The position numbers were made by a program, and so were the translations under genes. From Nitrospinales bacterium (GTDB taxonomy: Bacteria; Nitrospinota_A; UBA7883; JACRGQ01), in NCBI GenBank assembly GCA_023248495.1, contig JAHFEK010000006.1, forward strand, positions 1-64,000: a DNA stretch of 64,000 bases, written 5' to 3'. A model generated the notes under the pieces. That model was not told the origin of the DNA and did not search any database. It worked only from the letters and a program-made list of their open reading frames with translations. Below, piece after piece: positions 37,685 to 46,867 of the stretch. Within the stretch, counting starts at the first letter, position 1; each line of letters starts with the position of its first letter.

Positions 37685-38671
37685 ATGAATATTAAATACA
37701 TAGATTTATTCGCGGGAATAGGCGGTTTCAGAGTTGCCGCCAATCAATCATTTGTGGAAAACAACCTTACAGGGCAATGCGTATTTTCCAGCGAAATCGA
37801 TAGAAACGCGAGGGAAGAATATTGCGCCAATTTTGGTGAATATCCTTCGGGCGACATAACTAAAATCGACGCCAGATTAATCCCGGATCATGATTTATTG
37901 TTTGCTGGGTTTCCTTGCCAGCCTTTTAGCATCATTGGCAATGGAAAGGGTTTTGTGGATACCAGGGGAACGCTTTTCTTTGATATCGCTCGGATTTTAG
38001 ACGCAAAACGTCCAATGGCTTTTGTTTTGGAAAATGTTAAGCGCCTAGTTAGCCATAACAATGGGAAAACATTGCAAAAAATCCTCAAGACTCTTCGCGA
38101 TCTCGGCTATTTTGTGGACTTTAAGGTATTAAATGCCTTAGATTATGGCCTTCCCCAAAAAAGAGAGCGTGTCTTCATTGTCGGTTTTCACAAACCAATG
38201 GTCTATTTTTGGCCTTCCAAGCATAATTTTATGAAACCCCTATCGGAAATTCTTGAAAAAAAGGTGCCGAATAAGCATTTCGCCTCTGAACAAATTGTTT
38301 TTAAAAGAAAAACTCGGCATTCGCCTAAGTATCATCCGTCCATCTGGCACGAAAATAAATCTGGAAATGTAAGCTCCTATCCATTTTCATGCGCCCTGCG
38401 AGCTGGCGCTTCGTACAATTATCTTCTTGTTAATGGAGAGAGAAGACTTACCCCTAGGGAGATGTTACGGCTTCAGGGATTTCCGGAAAATTTCAAAATA
38501 GTCGTCCCCGATTCTCAAATAAGAAAACAGGCGGGCAATTCCGTCCCCGTTAACGCCGTAAAGGCCGTAATTGATTCTTTAGTACCCCACTTAAAGGCCG
38601 AATTGCAATTGAGCATGGTCTCGGAAAGGGTAAAACCATACCGGAGAAAAAATGGCAGACGAGTCGCCTAA
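37685..38671 (+). CDS. DNA (cytosine-5) methyltransferase of a type II restriction-modification system
   Basis: 328 aa with the C5-MTase motifs in order: I YIDLFAGIGGFR, IV GFPCQPFS with the catalytic Cys, VI FVLENVKRLV, VIII QKRERVFIVG, a target-recognition region (~210-270) and X GNSVPVNAV. AT-rich codon usage differs strongly from purF and bio genes on either side, indicating horizontal acquisition. It overlaps the next gene by 20 bases. The recognition sequence cannot be predicted from this. Confidence 0.94.
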   Translation: MNIKYIDLFAGIGGFRVAANQSFVENNLTGQCVFSSEIDRNAREEYCANFGEYPSGDITKIDARLIPDHDLLFAGFPCQPFSIIGNGKGFVDTRGTLFFDIARILDAKRPMAFVLENVKRLVSHNNGKTLQKILKTLRDLGYFVDFKVLNALDYGLPQKRERVFIVGFHKPMVYFWPSKHNFMKPLSEILEKKVPNKHFASEQIVFKRKTRHSPKYHPSIWHENKSGNVSSYPFSCALRAGASYNYLLVNGERRLTPREMLRLQGFPENFKIVVPDSQIRKQAGNSVPVNAVKAVIDSLVPHLKAELQLSMVSERVKPYRRKNGRRVA

Positions 38672-39395
38672 ATTAAGAACGGTAAATAAGGTTAGGCCTC
38701 CGTTTGCCCTGAATGATTTTCCAAAGAATTTCGGCTACATAATAGGCGAAGAGCTTGTTTACCTTCTTGCCACAAAGGGAAGAGCCGATCTTGAAGGTGG
38801 CGAATGGGAAGCGATTTTCGCAAAAAGCATTGGTGCAGAGTGGAAACCTTCAAATGTTGGGCTGGATGATGTTGTGCTAGAATCATGTGCTTGGGGTGCT
38901 AAGACAGTTAAGGCCAAAACGCCAAGTAAGCAAAAAATCGTACGATTAATTTCAGGAAGAAATTCCCTCGGCTACTCCTTTAATGTTGACGATGTTACAA
39001 AGCCAGCGCTAAATGACGTGGGAAATAAAGTTCTCCATATATGGAATGAACGGGTTGCCGATATCCGCAAACGACATAAACACTTAAGAACCATCGTTAT
39101 GGTTAAATCCGATGACCTTTCGGAAGTACTTATTTTTGAGTTTGAAACCATAAGATACGATGCAGAACTTTATACATGGACTTGGAATAAAAGAAAAAAC
39201 CTTGAAGGGGTCGAAAAAAGTTCGGGTGAACATAAGTTCACATGGCAGCCTCACGGTTCCCAATTCACCATTATTGAAACAGTCCCCCAGAATGGATTGA
39301 TAATCAGAATTAAAAAGCCGAAAAAACTTGATAGAGGCAAGGTGCTAAAAGAATTGGGCTTCGACAAAAGCTGGGTTACGGTTATTAGAAAGTAG
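38652..39395 (+). CDS. Probable type II restriction endonuclease
   Basis: 247 aa. It is placed between the methyltransferase and the Vsr-like gene, with 20-base and 1-base overlaps, so a restriction role is inferred from context. The segment NVGLDDVVLESCAWGAKTVKAK contains Asp, Glu and Lys residues spaced like a PD-(D/E)xK site, followed by VRLISGRNSLGYSF. I do not recognise a named enzyme. AT-rich composition matches the island. Confidence 0.7.
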   Translation: MADESPKLRTVNKVRPPFALNDFPKNFGYIIGEELVYLLATKGRADLEGGEWEAIFAKSIGAEWKPSNVGLDDVVLESCAWGAKTVKAKTPSKQKIVRLISGRNSLGYSFNVDDVTKPALNDVGNKVLHIWNERVADIRKRHKHLRTIVMVKSDDLSEVLIFEFETIRYDAELYTWTWNKRKNLEGVEKSSGEHKFTWQPHGSQFTIIETVPQNGLIIRIKKPKKLDRGKVLKELGFDKSWVTVIRK

Positions 39396-39850
39396 TGGAG
39401 AAAATATCTTCGCAAAAACGCTCCCAAATTATGAGAGCGGTAAAATCAAGAAATAACAAATCAACCGAACTACTGTTAATCCGTCTTTTTAAAAACCACC
39501 ACATTATCGGTTGGCGGAGATTTCCCAAAATCACAGGCAACCCCGATTTTTATTTTCCGAAGTTTAAAGCCGTAATCTTCGTGGATGGTTGCTTTTGGCA
39601 CGGTCATTCCTGCCGGAAAAAGTATCCCGCCACAAATAGCCAATATTGGAAAACTAAAATCAGCAACAACAGACGCCGCGATAAAAAAATTTCCAAAGAA
39701 TTAAAATTGCGTGGTTACAGGGTCATTAGGATATGGGAATGTGACCTTAAGAAAGCAATGCTTAAGAGAAATTTACTTCCTCGGCCTTTCAAACAGCTTA
39801 TTGATGTAATCCGCCAAACGATAGTGCCGCCTACGCGAAGTCGCCGGTGA
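39395..39850 (+). CDS. vsr: Very short patch repair (Vsr-type) mismatch endonuclease
   Basis: 151 aa from GTG overlapping the previous stop (TAGTG). SQIMRAVKSRNNKSTELLL, FPKITGNPDFYFPKFKAVIFVDGCFWHGHSC and NNRRRDKKISKELKLRGYRVIRIWECDL match Vsr family motifs with the catalytic Asp (VDG) and conserved His (WHGH). It repairs T:G mismatches that arise when 5-methylcytosine deaminates, fitting its C5-methyltransferase partner. The last 20 bases overlap the 3' end of the convergent bioDA gene. Confidence 0.92.
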   Translation: MEKISSQKRSQIMRAVKSRNNKSTELLLIRLFKNHHIIGWRRFPKITGNPDFYFPKFKAVIFVDGCFWHGHSCRKKYPATNSQYWKTKISNNRRRDKKISKELKLRGYRVIRIWECDLKKAMLKRNLLPRPFKQLIDVIRQTIVPPTRSRR

Positions 39851-41921
39851 CGGCGGCGATGGAGTGGTAAAGGATATCGGCCATCTTTTTCAGCTCGCCT
39901 TGGGTGCTGCTCAAAATCGGGAAAAGTACCGTGATGTCGCCCAGCGGGCGGACGATCAGGCCGCGCCGCCGCGCCTCCATCGCCACCGCGTGGCCGGTTC
40001 GCAGATGCGGGGCGAATGGCTCGCGCGTGTCGCGGTTTTTCACCAGCTCGATGCCGACGATCATCCCCTTGTGGCGCACATCCCCCACATGCGGCAGGTT
40101 CTCGAATTTCACCAGTTCGTCCAGCAACTGAAGGCTGCGCGCCTCCACCTGCGCCAGCATCTTCTTTTGCCGGAACATCTTTAGGCTTTCCAGCGCCACG
40201 GCGCAGGCCGGCGGATGGCCGGTGAAGGTGTGCCCGTGGAAAAAGGTTTTCTTCTCCTCATAGTCGCCCAAAAACGCCTCGTACACCTTTTCGCTGGCCA
40301 TCGTGGCGGCTAGCGGCAACACCCCCGCCGCGAGGCTTTTCGAGAGCGCCATCAGATCCGGCTGCACCTCTTCGTGTTCGCAGGCGAACATCTTGCCGGT
40401 GCGGCCAAAGCCGACCGCCACCTCGTCCGCTATCATCAGTATGCCAAAGCGGTCGCATACCTCGCGCGCTTTCTTCAGATAGCCATGCGGCGCGGTGACG
40501 ATGCCGCCGGGGCATTGCACTATCGGCTCGATGATGAGCGCGGCGATCTTTTCGTGGTGCATCTCGGCCATCCGCTCCAGTTCCCCCGCGCAGGCGAGCG
40601 CGCAGTCGGGATACGTTTTGCCCAGCGGACAGCGGTAACAGTGCGGCGCGGGGGCGAAAAAAACGTCCGCCAAAAGCGGCCCAAACACGCGGCGGTAGAG
40701 ATCGACCCCGCCCACCGCGACGGCCCCCAGCGTATCGCCGTGGTACGCGCCGCCGATTGCCAAAAATTTGGTCTTCTTCGATTTTTTCCCCAGCGTGTTG
40801 CGGAAATACTGCACCGACATTTTCAACGCCACTTCCACCGCGGTGGATCCGTTGTCGCTATAAAAAACGCGCGTGAGACTATGCGGCGTTATCTCCGCCA
40901 GCCGATGCGCCAGCTCTATGGCGGGGCGGTTGGAAAGCCCCAAAAAGGTGGCGTGATCCAGCCGGGCCGCCTGCTTGGCCAATGCGCGGGTAAGGCGCGG
41001 GTGCCCGTGGCCGTGCACGTTCACCCAATAGCTGGAATGCCCGTCGTAATACCCCTCGCCTTCCAGCCCGGTGAGCCGGACGCCGTTGCCACGGCTGACA
41101 ATGAGCATCGGCTCCTTTTCCCACTCGCGCATCTGGGTAAATGGATGCCACACATGCTGGCGATCCATCCGTTCCAGCCGCTGCTGAAGTTGGGGGGCGT
41201 TTTCACGGTCGATGTATTCCACCAGTTTCGCGCTATCGAAACTATTTGCCGCGGCACGGCGCAATTCGGCGTAATCGGGAGTTTTACGCGCGAGGCCCTT
41301 GCAATAGGGGAGCACGCCCCACACCGGAACATTGCAGTTTTTCTCAAGGAATTTCAGGTCAACCGGCGGGTTGTCCTTTGGATCGTTCTCCACCACCACA
41401 ATACCGGCTATTTCCACGCCATAGGTCTCGGCGGCCAACACGGTGGCGAGCGTCTGGTGAATCATCCCCAGCTTTGAACTGGTGACGATCACGGCGGGGA
41501 TGTTGAGCATCTTGATGACATCGGCCCAAAACAGTTCGTCGGTAAGCGGCGTCATGAGGCCCCCGGCCCCTTCCACGATCACCATGTTGCGCTGTTCGGA
41601 AAGGGATCGGAATGCGTTGACGATCCGCGCCGGTTCGATGCGGCGGTTTTCGGCCAGCGCCGCGTGATAGGGGGCAAGCGGCAGCGAAAAGGCATAGGGC
41701 ATGGCGAGGTCATCCTTATCGCCCGTCCCGGCCATCATGCGCATAAATTCAAGGTCGGACGAAACGGCTTTTCCCCCCTGTACCGGCGCGCCGGTCTGGA
41801 TCGGCTTCATCACCGCCACGTCGTACCACTCTTCCGCCAGCAGATGCGCCAATGCGCCAGCCACCACGGTTTTGCCGACGCCGGTGCCGGTGCCGGTGAC
41901 AAACAACCCCTTGTGCTTCAT
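39831..41921 (-). CDS. bioDA: Fused dethiobiotin synthetase - DAPA aminotransferase (BioD-BioA)
   Basis: 696 aa in one frame. Residues 1-~220 are BioD: P-loop GTGTGVGKTVVAGAL, MKPIQTGAP, VEGAGGLMTPL. Residues ~250-690 are BioA: HPFTQMREWEKEP, YYDGHSSYWVNVHGHGHP, FYSDNGSTAVEVALKM, GGAYHGDTLGAVAVGG, ADEVAVGFGRTGKM, and PLP-Lys in LSKSLAAGVLPLAA. One polypeptide would thus convert KAPA to DAPA and then to dethiobiotin. The order BioD then BioA is the same as in plant BIO3-BIO1. It is coupled to bioC by an ATGA overlap. Confidence 0.95.
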   Translation of the reverse strand: MKHKGLFVTGTGTGVGKTVVAGALAHLLAEEWYDVAVMKPIQTGAPVQGGKAVSSDLEFMRMMAGTGDKDDLAMPYAFSLPLAPYHAALAENRRIEPARIVNAFRSLSEQRNMVIVEGAGGLMTPLTDELFWADVIKMLNIPAVIVTSSKLGMIHQTLATVLAAETYGVEIAGIVVVENDPKDNPPVDLKFLEKNCNVPVWGVLPYCKGLARKTPDYAELRRAAANSFDSAKLVEYIDRENAPQLQQRLERMDRQHVWHPFTQMREWEKEPMLIVSRGNGVRLTGLEGEGYYDGHSSYWVNVHGHGHPRLTRALAKQAARLDHATFLGLSNRPAIELAHRLAEITPHSLTRVFYSDNGSTAVEVALKMSVQYFRNTLGKKSKKTKFLAIGGAYHGDTLGAVAVGGVDLYRRVFGPLLADVFFAPAPHCYRCPLGKTYPDCALACAGELERMAEMHHEKIAALIIEPIVQCPGGIVTAPHGYLKKAREVCDRFGILMIADEVAVGFGRTGKMFACEHEEVQPDLMALSKSLAAGVLPLAATMASEKVYEAFLGDYEEKKTFFHGHTFTGHPPACAVALESLKMFRQKKMLAQVEARSLQLLDELVKFENLPHVGDVRHKGMIVGIELVKNRDTREPFAPHLRTGHAVAMEARRRGLIVRPLGDITVLFPILSSTQGELKKMADILYHSIAAVTGDFA

Positions 41922-42691
41922 TCGCGCTCCCCTTCAAAATAGGCTATTTCCCAGGTTGCCGTGATGCCGCCGCCCGCCGCCGGGTAGTAGCGGCGCGTTT
42001 TGGCAAGGATATCGCGGCGCGGCGCGTTTTCCGGCCTGCCGGCCGCGGCGGCGCCGGTACCCTTGAGCGCGGCGAAAAGCTCATCCACACCGGCATAACG
42101 CCGGACGGCGGTTTCACGTTCCCAGCGGACGCGGCGGAATCCCTCCCGCTTCATAAGAGCCTCCAGCCGCGCGGGAGCGGCGAGCGGTAAAAAATTCGCC
42201 GTGCGGCCGGTACATTCCAGACAGGCGGCGGCATAAGCTTCACGCAACTCCGCCAGCGTCCCCTCCGCCAGCGTGGCGAAAAAAAGCCGGCCGCCGGGAC
42301 GCAGCACGCGGGCGGTGCCGGCAAAAAAACCCGGCTCGGCGGCGGCCCACTGGAAGGCAAGCGATGAAACCGCCGCGTCGAACGCCCCATCGCGGAACGG
42401 CAGGCGCGCCGCGTCGGCCACCGCCACCGCCCGTATCCCCGCGTTGCGCGATTCGCGCGCCATCGGCAACGCGATGTCGATGGCGCACACGCGGGCGGCG
42501 GGCCAGCGGTGCGCGGCGTCAATCGACGTGAACCCTGTGCCGCAGCCTATATCAAGCAGGCGGCCCGGCGGCTCCGGCAATTGGGCGAATTCGGCCACCA
42601 AGCGGCGCGATACCTCTTTTTGCAGCGCGGCGTGACGCGTATAGGTGCGCGCGCCGCGGGCAAACGAATTTTTTATCCGGGCCGGAATCAT
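41918..42691 (-). CDS. bioC: Malonyl-ACP O-methyltransferase BioC
   Basis: 257 aa. IKNSFARGARTYTRHAALQKEVSRRL is the BioC-type opening. LLDIGCGTGFTSI is SAM motif I, followed by VCAIDIALPMA and FDAAVSSLAFQWA. It methylates malonyl-ACP to start pimelate synthesis under disguise as a fatty-acid primer. The ATGA overlaps at both ends link it to bioH upstream and bioDA downstream, which supports the assignment over a generic methyltransferase. Confidence 0.9.
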   Translation of the reverse strand: MIPARIKNSFARGARTYTRHAALQKEVSRRLVAEFAQLPEPPGRLLDIGCGTGFTSIDAAHRWPAARVCAIDIALPMARESRNAGIRAVAVADAARLPFRDGAFDAAVSSLAFQWAAAEPGFFAGTARVLRPGGRLFFATLAEGTLAELREAYAAACLECTGRTANFLPLAAPARLEALMKREGFRRVRWERETAVRRYAGVDELFAALKGTGAAAAGRPENAPRRDILAKTRRYYPAAGGGITATWEIAYFEGERE

Positions 42692-43467
42692 TCCAAAAAT
42701 GTCTCCAACACGCGGTTAAAAAACTCCGGCCGGGTAAGAAACGGCGCGTGGCCGCAACCCGGAGCAAGAACGATGTTCGCGCGTGACGTTAGTAACCCCG
42801 ACCATACCCCCGTTACCTCCACCGGGATAATTCTATCACCCCGCCCGTGGACTATCAAAGATTGAACGGCGAGCCGCCGCAGTTCTTCACGGATATCGGC
42901 CGCGTGAAGGTCGGCGAGCAGATCAAGAACCGACGCGCGATCCGGCGGGTGTGCGAATACAAGTTCCCCGATCGCCGCCCGGTCATCCGGTGAAAGGACT
43001 TCGCCGTGAACAAAGAATGCAAGGATGGATTCGCGCAGGGTGTTTTCGAAGTCGGTGGCCATCTGCCGCGCAAACCATTTGGTCTTGCCGGCGGGGGTGC
43101 CCCAGCGGTCGTCTTTCGATGGCGCGGTAAAACAGGGAGTGCCGGAAACAAGCGCCAGCTTCGCCACCCGCGCGGGGTTCAACAACGCCGCATGGCAAAC
43201 TGCCTGCGTGCCAAGCGACCAGCCGATGAGCGCCGCCCCTTTCAATTGTTCTTCGTCGAGAAAGCGGGCCACCTCCTCCCCGCAACGGCGGATGGTGAGC
43301 GGCTCTTCCAGCGGCGCGCTTAATCCGTGGCCGGGAAGATCCACGGCGAAAACGCGGTGGGAAGGGGCGAAGTAATCGAGCTGCTTTTTCCAGACCGCGC
43401 CGCTCATCGCCCAGCCGTGGACGAAAACGAGCGGTGTGCCCCGTTCGCCGCCGCGCCGGACGTTCAT
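42688..43467 (-). CDS. bioH: Alpha/beta hydrolase, probable pimeloyl-ACP methyl ester esterase BioH
   Basis: 259 aa. FVHGWAMSGAVWKKQLDYFA opens the fold with the oxyanion HG. The nucleophile Ser is in LIGWSLGTQAV, the acid in HGRGDRIIPV and the His in PGCGHAPFL. BioH removes the methyl group from pimeloyl-ACP. Sequence alone would only support an alpha/beta hydrolase, but the position directly upstream of bioC makes BioH likely. It overlaps the smpB stop by four bases. Confidence 0.85.
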   Translation of the reverse strand: MNVRRGGERGTPLVFVHGWAMSGAVWKKQLDYFAPSHRVFAVDLPGHGLSAPLEEPLTIRRCGEEVARFLDEEQLKGAALIGWSLGTQAVCHAALLNPARVAKLALVSGTPCFTAPSKDDRWGTPAGKTKWFARQMATDFENTLRESILAFFVHGEVLSPDDRAAIGELVFAHPPDRASVLDLLADLHAADIREELRRLAVQSLIVHGRGDRIIPVEVTGVWSGLLTSRANIVLAPGCGHAPFLTRPEFFNRVLETFLE

Positions 43468-43934
43468 TTATTTATCTTGTACTGGCGCTCCGTTTCCCGG
43501 TCGAGCGCCCTATTCTTCAGCGTTTCGCGTTTATCGTGCATCTTTTTTCCACGGCCAAGGCCAAGTTCCACCTTGGCGTAGTGCCGCTTGAAATAGATTT
43601 TTAACGGCAGGAGCGTAAGCCCCTTCTCCTGCGTTTTCTCGATGAGCTTCATCATCTGGTTTTTGTGCAGCAGCAACTTGCGGGGGCGGGTCGGCTCGTG
43701 GTTCTGCACATTGCCGTGGGAGTACTCGCTGATATGCAACTTTTCCAGATACAGCTCGCCGCGCCGTTCGTTGGCGTAGGCATCCCCCATCTGCACGCTC
43801 CCCTCGCGCAGGGCCTTCACCTCGGTACCCTGCAAGACAAGGCCGGCCTCGACGGTTTCCATAATTTCATAGTTGTGGTACGCCTTGCGGTTCGTCGCCA
43901 CGATTTTTATGCCATCGGTATCTTTTTGCTTCAT
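43464..43934 (-). CDS. smpB: SsrA-binding protein SmpB
   Basis: 156 aa. IVATNRKAYHNYEIMETVEAGLVLQGTEVKALREGSV is the family signature. The C-terminal GRGKKMHDKRETLKNRALDRE tail is the basic helix that enters the decoding site. It delivers tmRNA to stalled ribosomes. It is the first gene of an ATGA-coupled smpB-bioH-bioC-bioDA string. No tmRNA gene was found nearby. Confidence 0.96.
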   Translation of the reverse strand: MKQKDTDGIKIVATNRKAYHNYEIMETVEAGLVLQGTEVKALREGSVQMGDAYANERRGELYLEKLHISEYSHGNVQNHEPTRPRKLLLHKNQMMKLIEKTQEKGLTLLPLKIYFKRHYAKVELGLGRGKKMHDKRETLKNRALDRETERQYKINK

Positions 43935-43991
43935 ACGGCAATTCTATCCGGTTTGTGCGCGATAAGGGGAATGGCGGGGAAAAAAAGCGGG

Positions 43992-45062
43992 TTACGGCTT
44001 TTCGTAAGGAAGAACTTTGGCCGCGATGCGCTCTTTCTGGCCGAATTCCGCGGCGGCCGCGTCCGCTTCTTCCCGCGTGGTGTAAGCGCCCATCATCACC
44101 CGGTACCAGGTGTTTTTGGTCGACTCCTTTTTCAGGTAGTAGGCTTGGTGCCCCTTTTTCATGATGGCGGCAACACGGTTTTTCGCGTCGGCCTCGCTTG
44201 CCACCGTTTCAACCAAAAGGGCGAATTTCGGCTCGGCCACGGCCGGTTCGGCTGCTTTTGGCTCCGCCGCCTTCGGCGCGGCGGGGATTGGCGCGGCCGG
44301 GGCTTCAATCGTTACCGGCGCGGGCGGCACGGTATCAGGCATTATCTCGGTGCTGAAAGATGACGCTCCCGGCTTGTTCTCCAGCTTGCCGGTTACGGCG
44401 CCGCTGACCGGCGCTTCACCGGTTACTTTGGCCGCTTTGCGCGGTTCCGCTTTCGGGGCGGCATTTATCTTCTTAACATCCACCTGCTTCTGAAGCGGTT
44501 CCAGCGTTTTGCGCTGACGGGGATACACCCTCTTCTTTTTCACCTTTTCGTGTTTGGCCTTATTTGCTTTTTTCGGCTCGGCGTTTTTTTCTTCTATTTT
44601 GACGGTCGGCTTGGAGGCGGTTTTTTCAATGATGGCGCCGGTGGAAGGGGCCGGTGCGGCGGGGGCCGCCGCGCCCTTCTGCTGAGCGGCAGCCGCCGGT
44701 GGAGCGGGAACCGGCGCCGCCGCGCTTTTCTGCGGAACGGCTTCAGCTTTTTTTTCGGCCTTCTGCCTAAGCTCTTCATCAGGGGTTTGCGGCACCTGCT
44801 TGGGCAGGGTTCCTTCCAGTTTGCTTAATTCCTCTTTTTTGGCCCCATCGGGAAGCGGCATTTCTGTCGCCTGTTCGGCGGGCGGAGCTTCCACCTTTGT
44901 TTGCTCCTCCAGCTTGGCTTCGTTCTTTTTTGTTAAAAAACCAAGCGCCAAGGCCAGCACCACAATGGCGGCAATACTGCCGACAATAACGGTAAGCTGT
45001 GTTTTGGAGAAATTCAACTTGTCGGGGCTATCCCCCTGATCGTCGCTGTTTTTTGGTGGCAT
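43992..45062 (-). CDS. Membrane-anchored SPOR-domain protein
   Basis: 356 aa. One membrane helix lies near residues 25-45 (LTVIVGSIAAIVVLALALGFL), with a short cytoplasmic tail before it. A long, low-complexity Ala/Pro/Lys/Glu-rich linker fills ~50-270. The C-terminal ~75 residues form a SPOR domain (FALLVETVASEADAKNRV, WYRVMMGAYTTREEADAAA). SPOR domains bind denuded peptidoglycan at division sites, suggesting a septal role like FtsN/DedD. It lies between argS and smpB on the same strand. Confidence 0.88.
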   Translation of the reverse strand: MPPKNSDDQGDSPDKLNFSKTQLTVIVGSIAAIVVLALALGFLTKKNEAKLEEQTKVEAPPAEQATEMPLPDGAKKEELSKLEGTLPKQVPQTPDEELRQKAEKKAEAVPQKSAAAPVPAPPAAAAQQKGAAAPAAPAPSTGAIIEKTASKPTVKIEEKNAEPKKANKAKHEKVKKKRVYPRQRKTLEPLQKQVDVKKINAAPKAEPRKAAKVTGEAPVSGAVTGKLENKPGASSFSTEIMPDTVPPAPVTIEAPAAPIPAAPKAAEPKAAEPAVAEPKFALLVETVASEADAKNRVAAIMKKGHQAYYLKKESTKNTWYRVMMGAYTTREEADAAAAEFGQKERIAAKVLPYEKP

Positions 45063-45095
45063 ACTGGCGGTATTCTAGCCTAATTCCATCGGAAG

Positions 45096-46751
45096 TTACA
45101 TCTTTTCGGGAGCCGAAACCCCTAACAGTTCAAGGCCGTTTTTCAACACCGTGCGGATACGCGCCGCCAGCGCCAACCGCGCGGCGGTCAACGCGGCGTC
45201 ATCGCTCAATACCCGGTTGCCTGTGTAATACTTGTGCCAGGCGCTCGCCAACTCCGTTAAATAATGGGTGGTGGCATGCGGGGCCAGCCCCTTGGCGGCG
45301 TCTTCCACCATCGCCGGAAAAAAGAGCGCTTTCTTAATGACCCGCAGATCGTCCTCTTGATTGAGCAACGCCCAGTTGGGCGCGGCGGTAATCGGATCAA
45401 CGCCGCGCTCCGCCGCCGTTTTGAATATGTTGCTTATCCGCGCGTGGGCGTATTGCACGTAGTAGACGGGATTTTCGTTGCTTTGGCTCTTGGCCAGATC
45501 CACGTCGAACTCCAGCTGCGCATCGTAACCGCGGGTGAGGAACGTAAAGCGGCAGGCATCCACCCCCACCTCGTCCACCACTTCCTTCAATTCCGTGAAC
45601 TTGCCGGATCGGGTGGACATGGCGACAACCTGGCCCCCTTTTTTAAGCGAAACAATCTGGATGAGCAACGGCTGGAGCGAATCGGGATCTTTCCCCAGCG
45701 CCTTCGCGGCGGCCTTCATCCGCGCCACATACCCGTGGTGGTCGGCCCCCCAAATATCGATCAGCCGGGTGAAACCGCGTGCGTACTTATCGTCGTGATA
45801 GGCGATGTCCGCCGCGAGGTAGGTGGTGATGCCGTTGGCCCGCTTCACCACGCGGTCCTTTTCGTCCCCCGCCAGCTCGATGGTCTTCAGCCAGAGCGCT
45901 CCGTCCTTTTCATAGATGGCGCCATGCTGTTTCAGGTGTTCGATTGTTTTTTCCACCGCGCCGGATTCGTGAAAGCTTTTTTCGCTGGCCCAGTTATCAA
46001 AGTTGACCCGGAAATTAATCAGGTCTTTCTTAATGTCATCAAGGATTTTATCGGCGGTATACGTGGTGAAAAAGGGGAGCGCGGCGGCGGCGCTTTGCTT
46101 CAAAAACGCATCGCCGTGCGCGTCCTTTATCTCCTGCGCGATATCGCGGATATAAAGGCCCTGGTAACTGTTTTCCAGCAGGGCATCGTCTTGGCCGAAA
46201 AGCTGCTTGTAGCGGATCAGCGTGCTGCGCCCAAGGTTCTCCATCTGGAGGCCGGTGTCGTTGGTGTAGTACTCGGCGGTGACATCGTAACCCGCCTTTT
46301 TTAGCAGGCGGGCCAACGCGTCGCCCACCGCCGCGCCCCGCCCGTGGCCGATGTGCAGCGGGCCGGTCGGATTGGCGCTGACAAATTCCACCAGCACCTT
46401 TTCGCCAGGCACCGGCGGCAGGGTGCCGAAATCGGCATTGTCGGCGGGAACTTTTGTAAATTCTTCCAGCCACTTCTCCGGCGTAACCGTCATGTTGATG
46501 AAGCCGGGACCGGCAATACCGACGGCGGTAAACAGCGGGTGTCCCTTCAGCGTGGCGGCCAGCTCTTCCGCTATTTTACGCGGGTTGCTTTTCAGCGGCT
46601 TCGTCATAACCATCGCGGCATTGGTGGAAAAATCGCCGAACTTTTCTTCGGGCACCTCGATGGCAATATACGGCAATTCACCGTTAAACCCGGCCTTTTT
46701 GGCCACCGGGGCAAGCGCTTCCATCACCGCATCGCGTACAGCTTTTCTCAT
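45096..46751 (-). CDS. argS: Arginyl-tRNA synthetase
   Basis: 551 aa from ATG at 46751 (MRKAVRDAVMEALAPVAKKAG), the usual family start. The 21 extra residues of the ORF track look non-coding. The HIGH motif is ANPTGPLHIGHGRGA and the KMSKS-equivalent is VAMSTRSGKF, shortened as in most bacterial ArgRS. The C-terminal anticodon-binding helices end YTGNRVLSD...GLELLGVSAPEKM. It charges tRNA-Arg in a reaction that needs bound tRNA. Confidence 0.96.
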   Translation of the reverse strand: MRKAVRDAVMEALAPVAKKAGFNGELPYIAIEVPEEKFGDFSTNAAMVMTKPLKSNPRKIAEELAATLKGHPLFTAVGIAGPGFINMTVTPEKWLEEFTKVPADNADFGTLPPVPGEKVLVEFVSANPTGPLHIGHGRGAAVGDALARLLKKAGYDVTAEYYTNDTGLQMENLGRSTLIRYKQLFGQDDALLENSYQGLYIRDIAQEIKDAHGDAFLKQSAAAALPFFTTYTADKILDDIKKDLINFRVNFDNWASEKSFHESGAVEKTIEHLKQHGAIYEKDGALWLKTIELAGDEKDRVVKRANGITTYLAADIAYHDDKYARGFTRLIDIWGADHHGYVARMKAAAKALGKDPDSLQPLLIQIVSLKKGGQVVAMSTRSGKFTELKEVVDEVGVDACRFTFLTRGYDAQLEFDVDLAKSQSNENPVYYVQYAHARISNIFKTAAERGVDPITAAPNWALLNQEDDLRVIKKALFFPAMVEDAAKGLAPHATTHYLTELASAWHKYYTGNRVLSDDAALTAARLALAARIRTVLKNGLELLGVSAPEKM

Positions 46752-46867
46752 AGGGTGCTCATTATCGCCAATTTGGACGGTGAAGGCAAAAGAAGTTGCC
46801 CCCTTCGGGGGCAAGCACAGACTGAAGTCTATGCTACCCGGAAAAAAGGTACAATACGCGGACGATA

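Noticed and set aside
45264-46304. 346-aa plus-strand ORF opposite argS
   Set aside because: Antisense shadow of a strongly supported tRNA synthetase.
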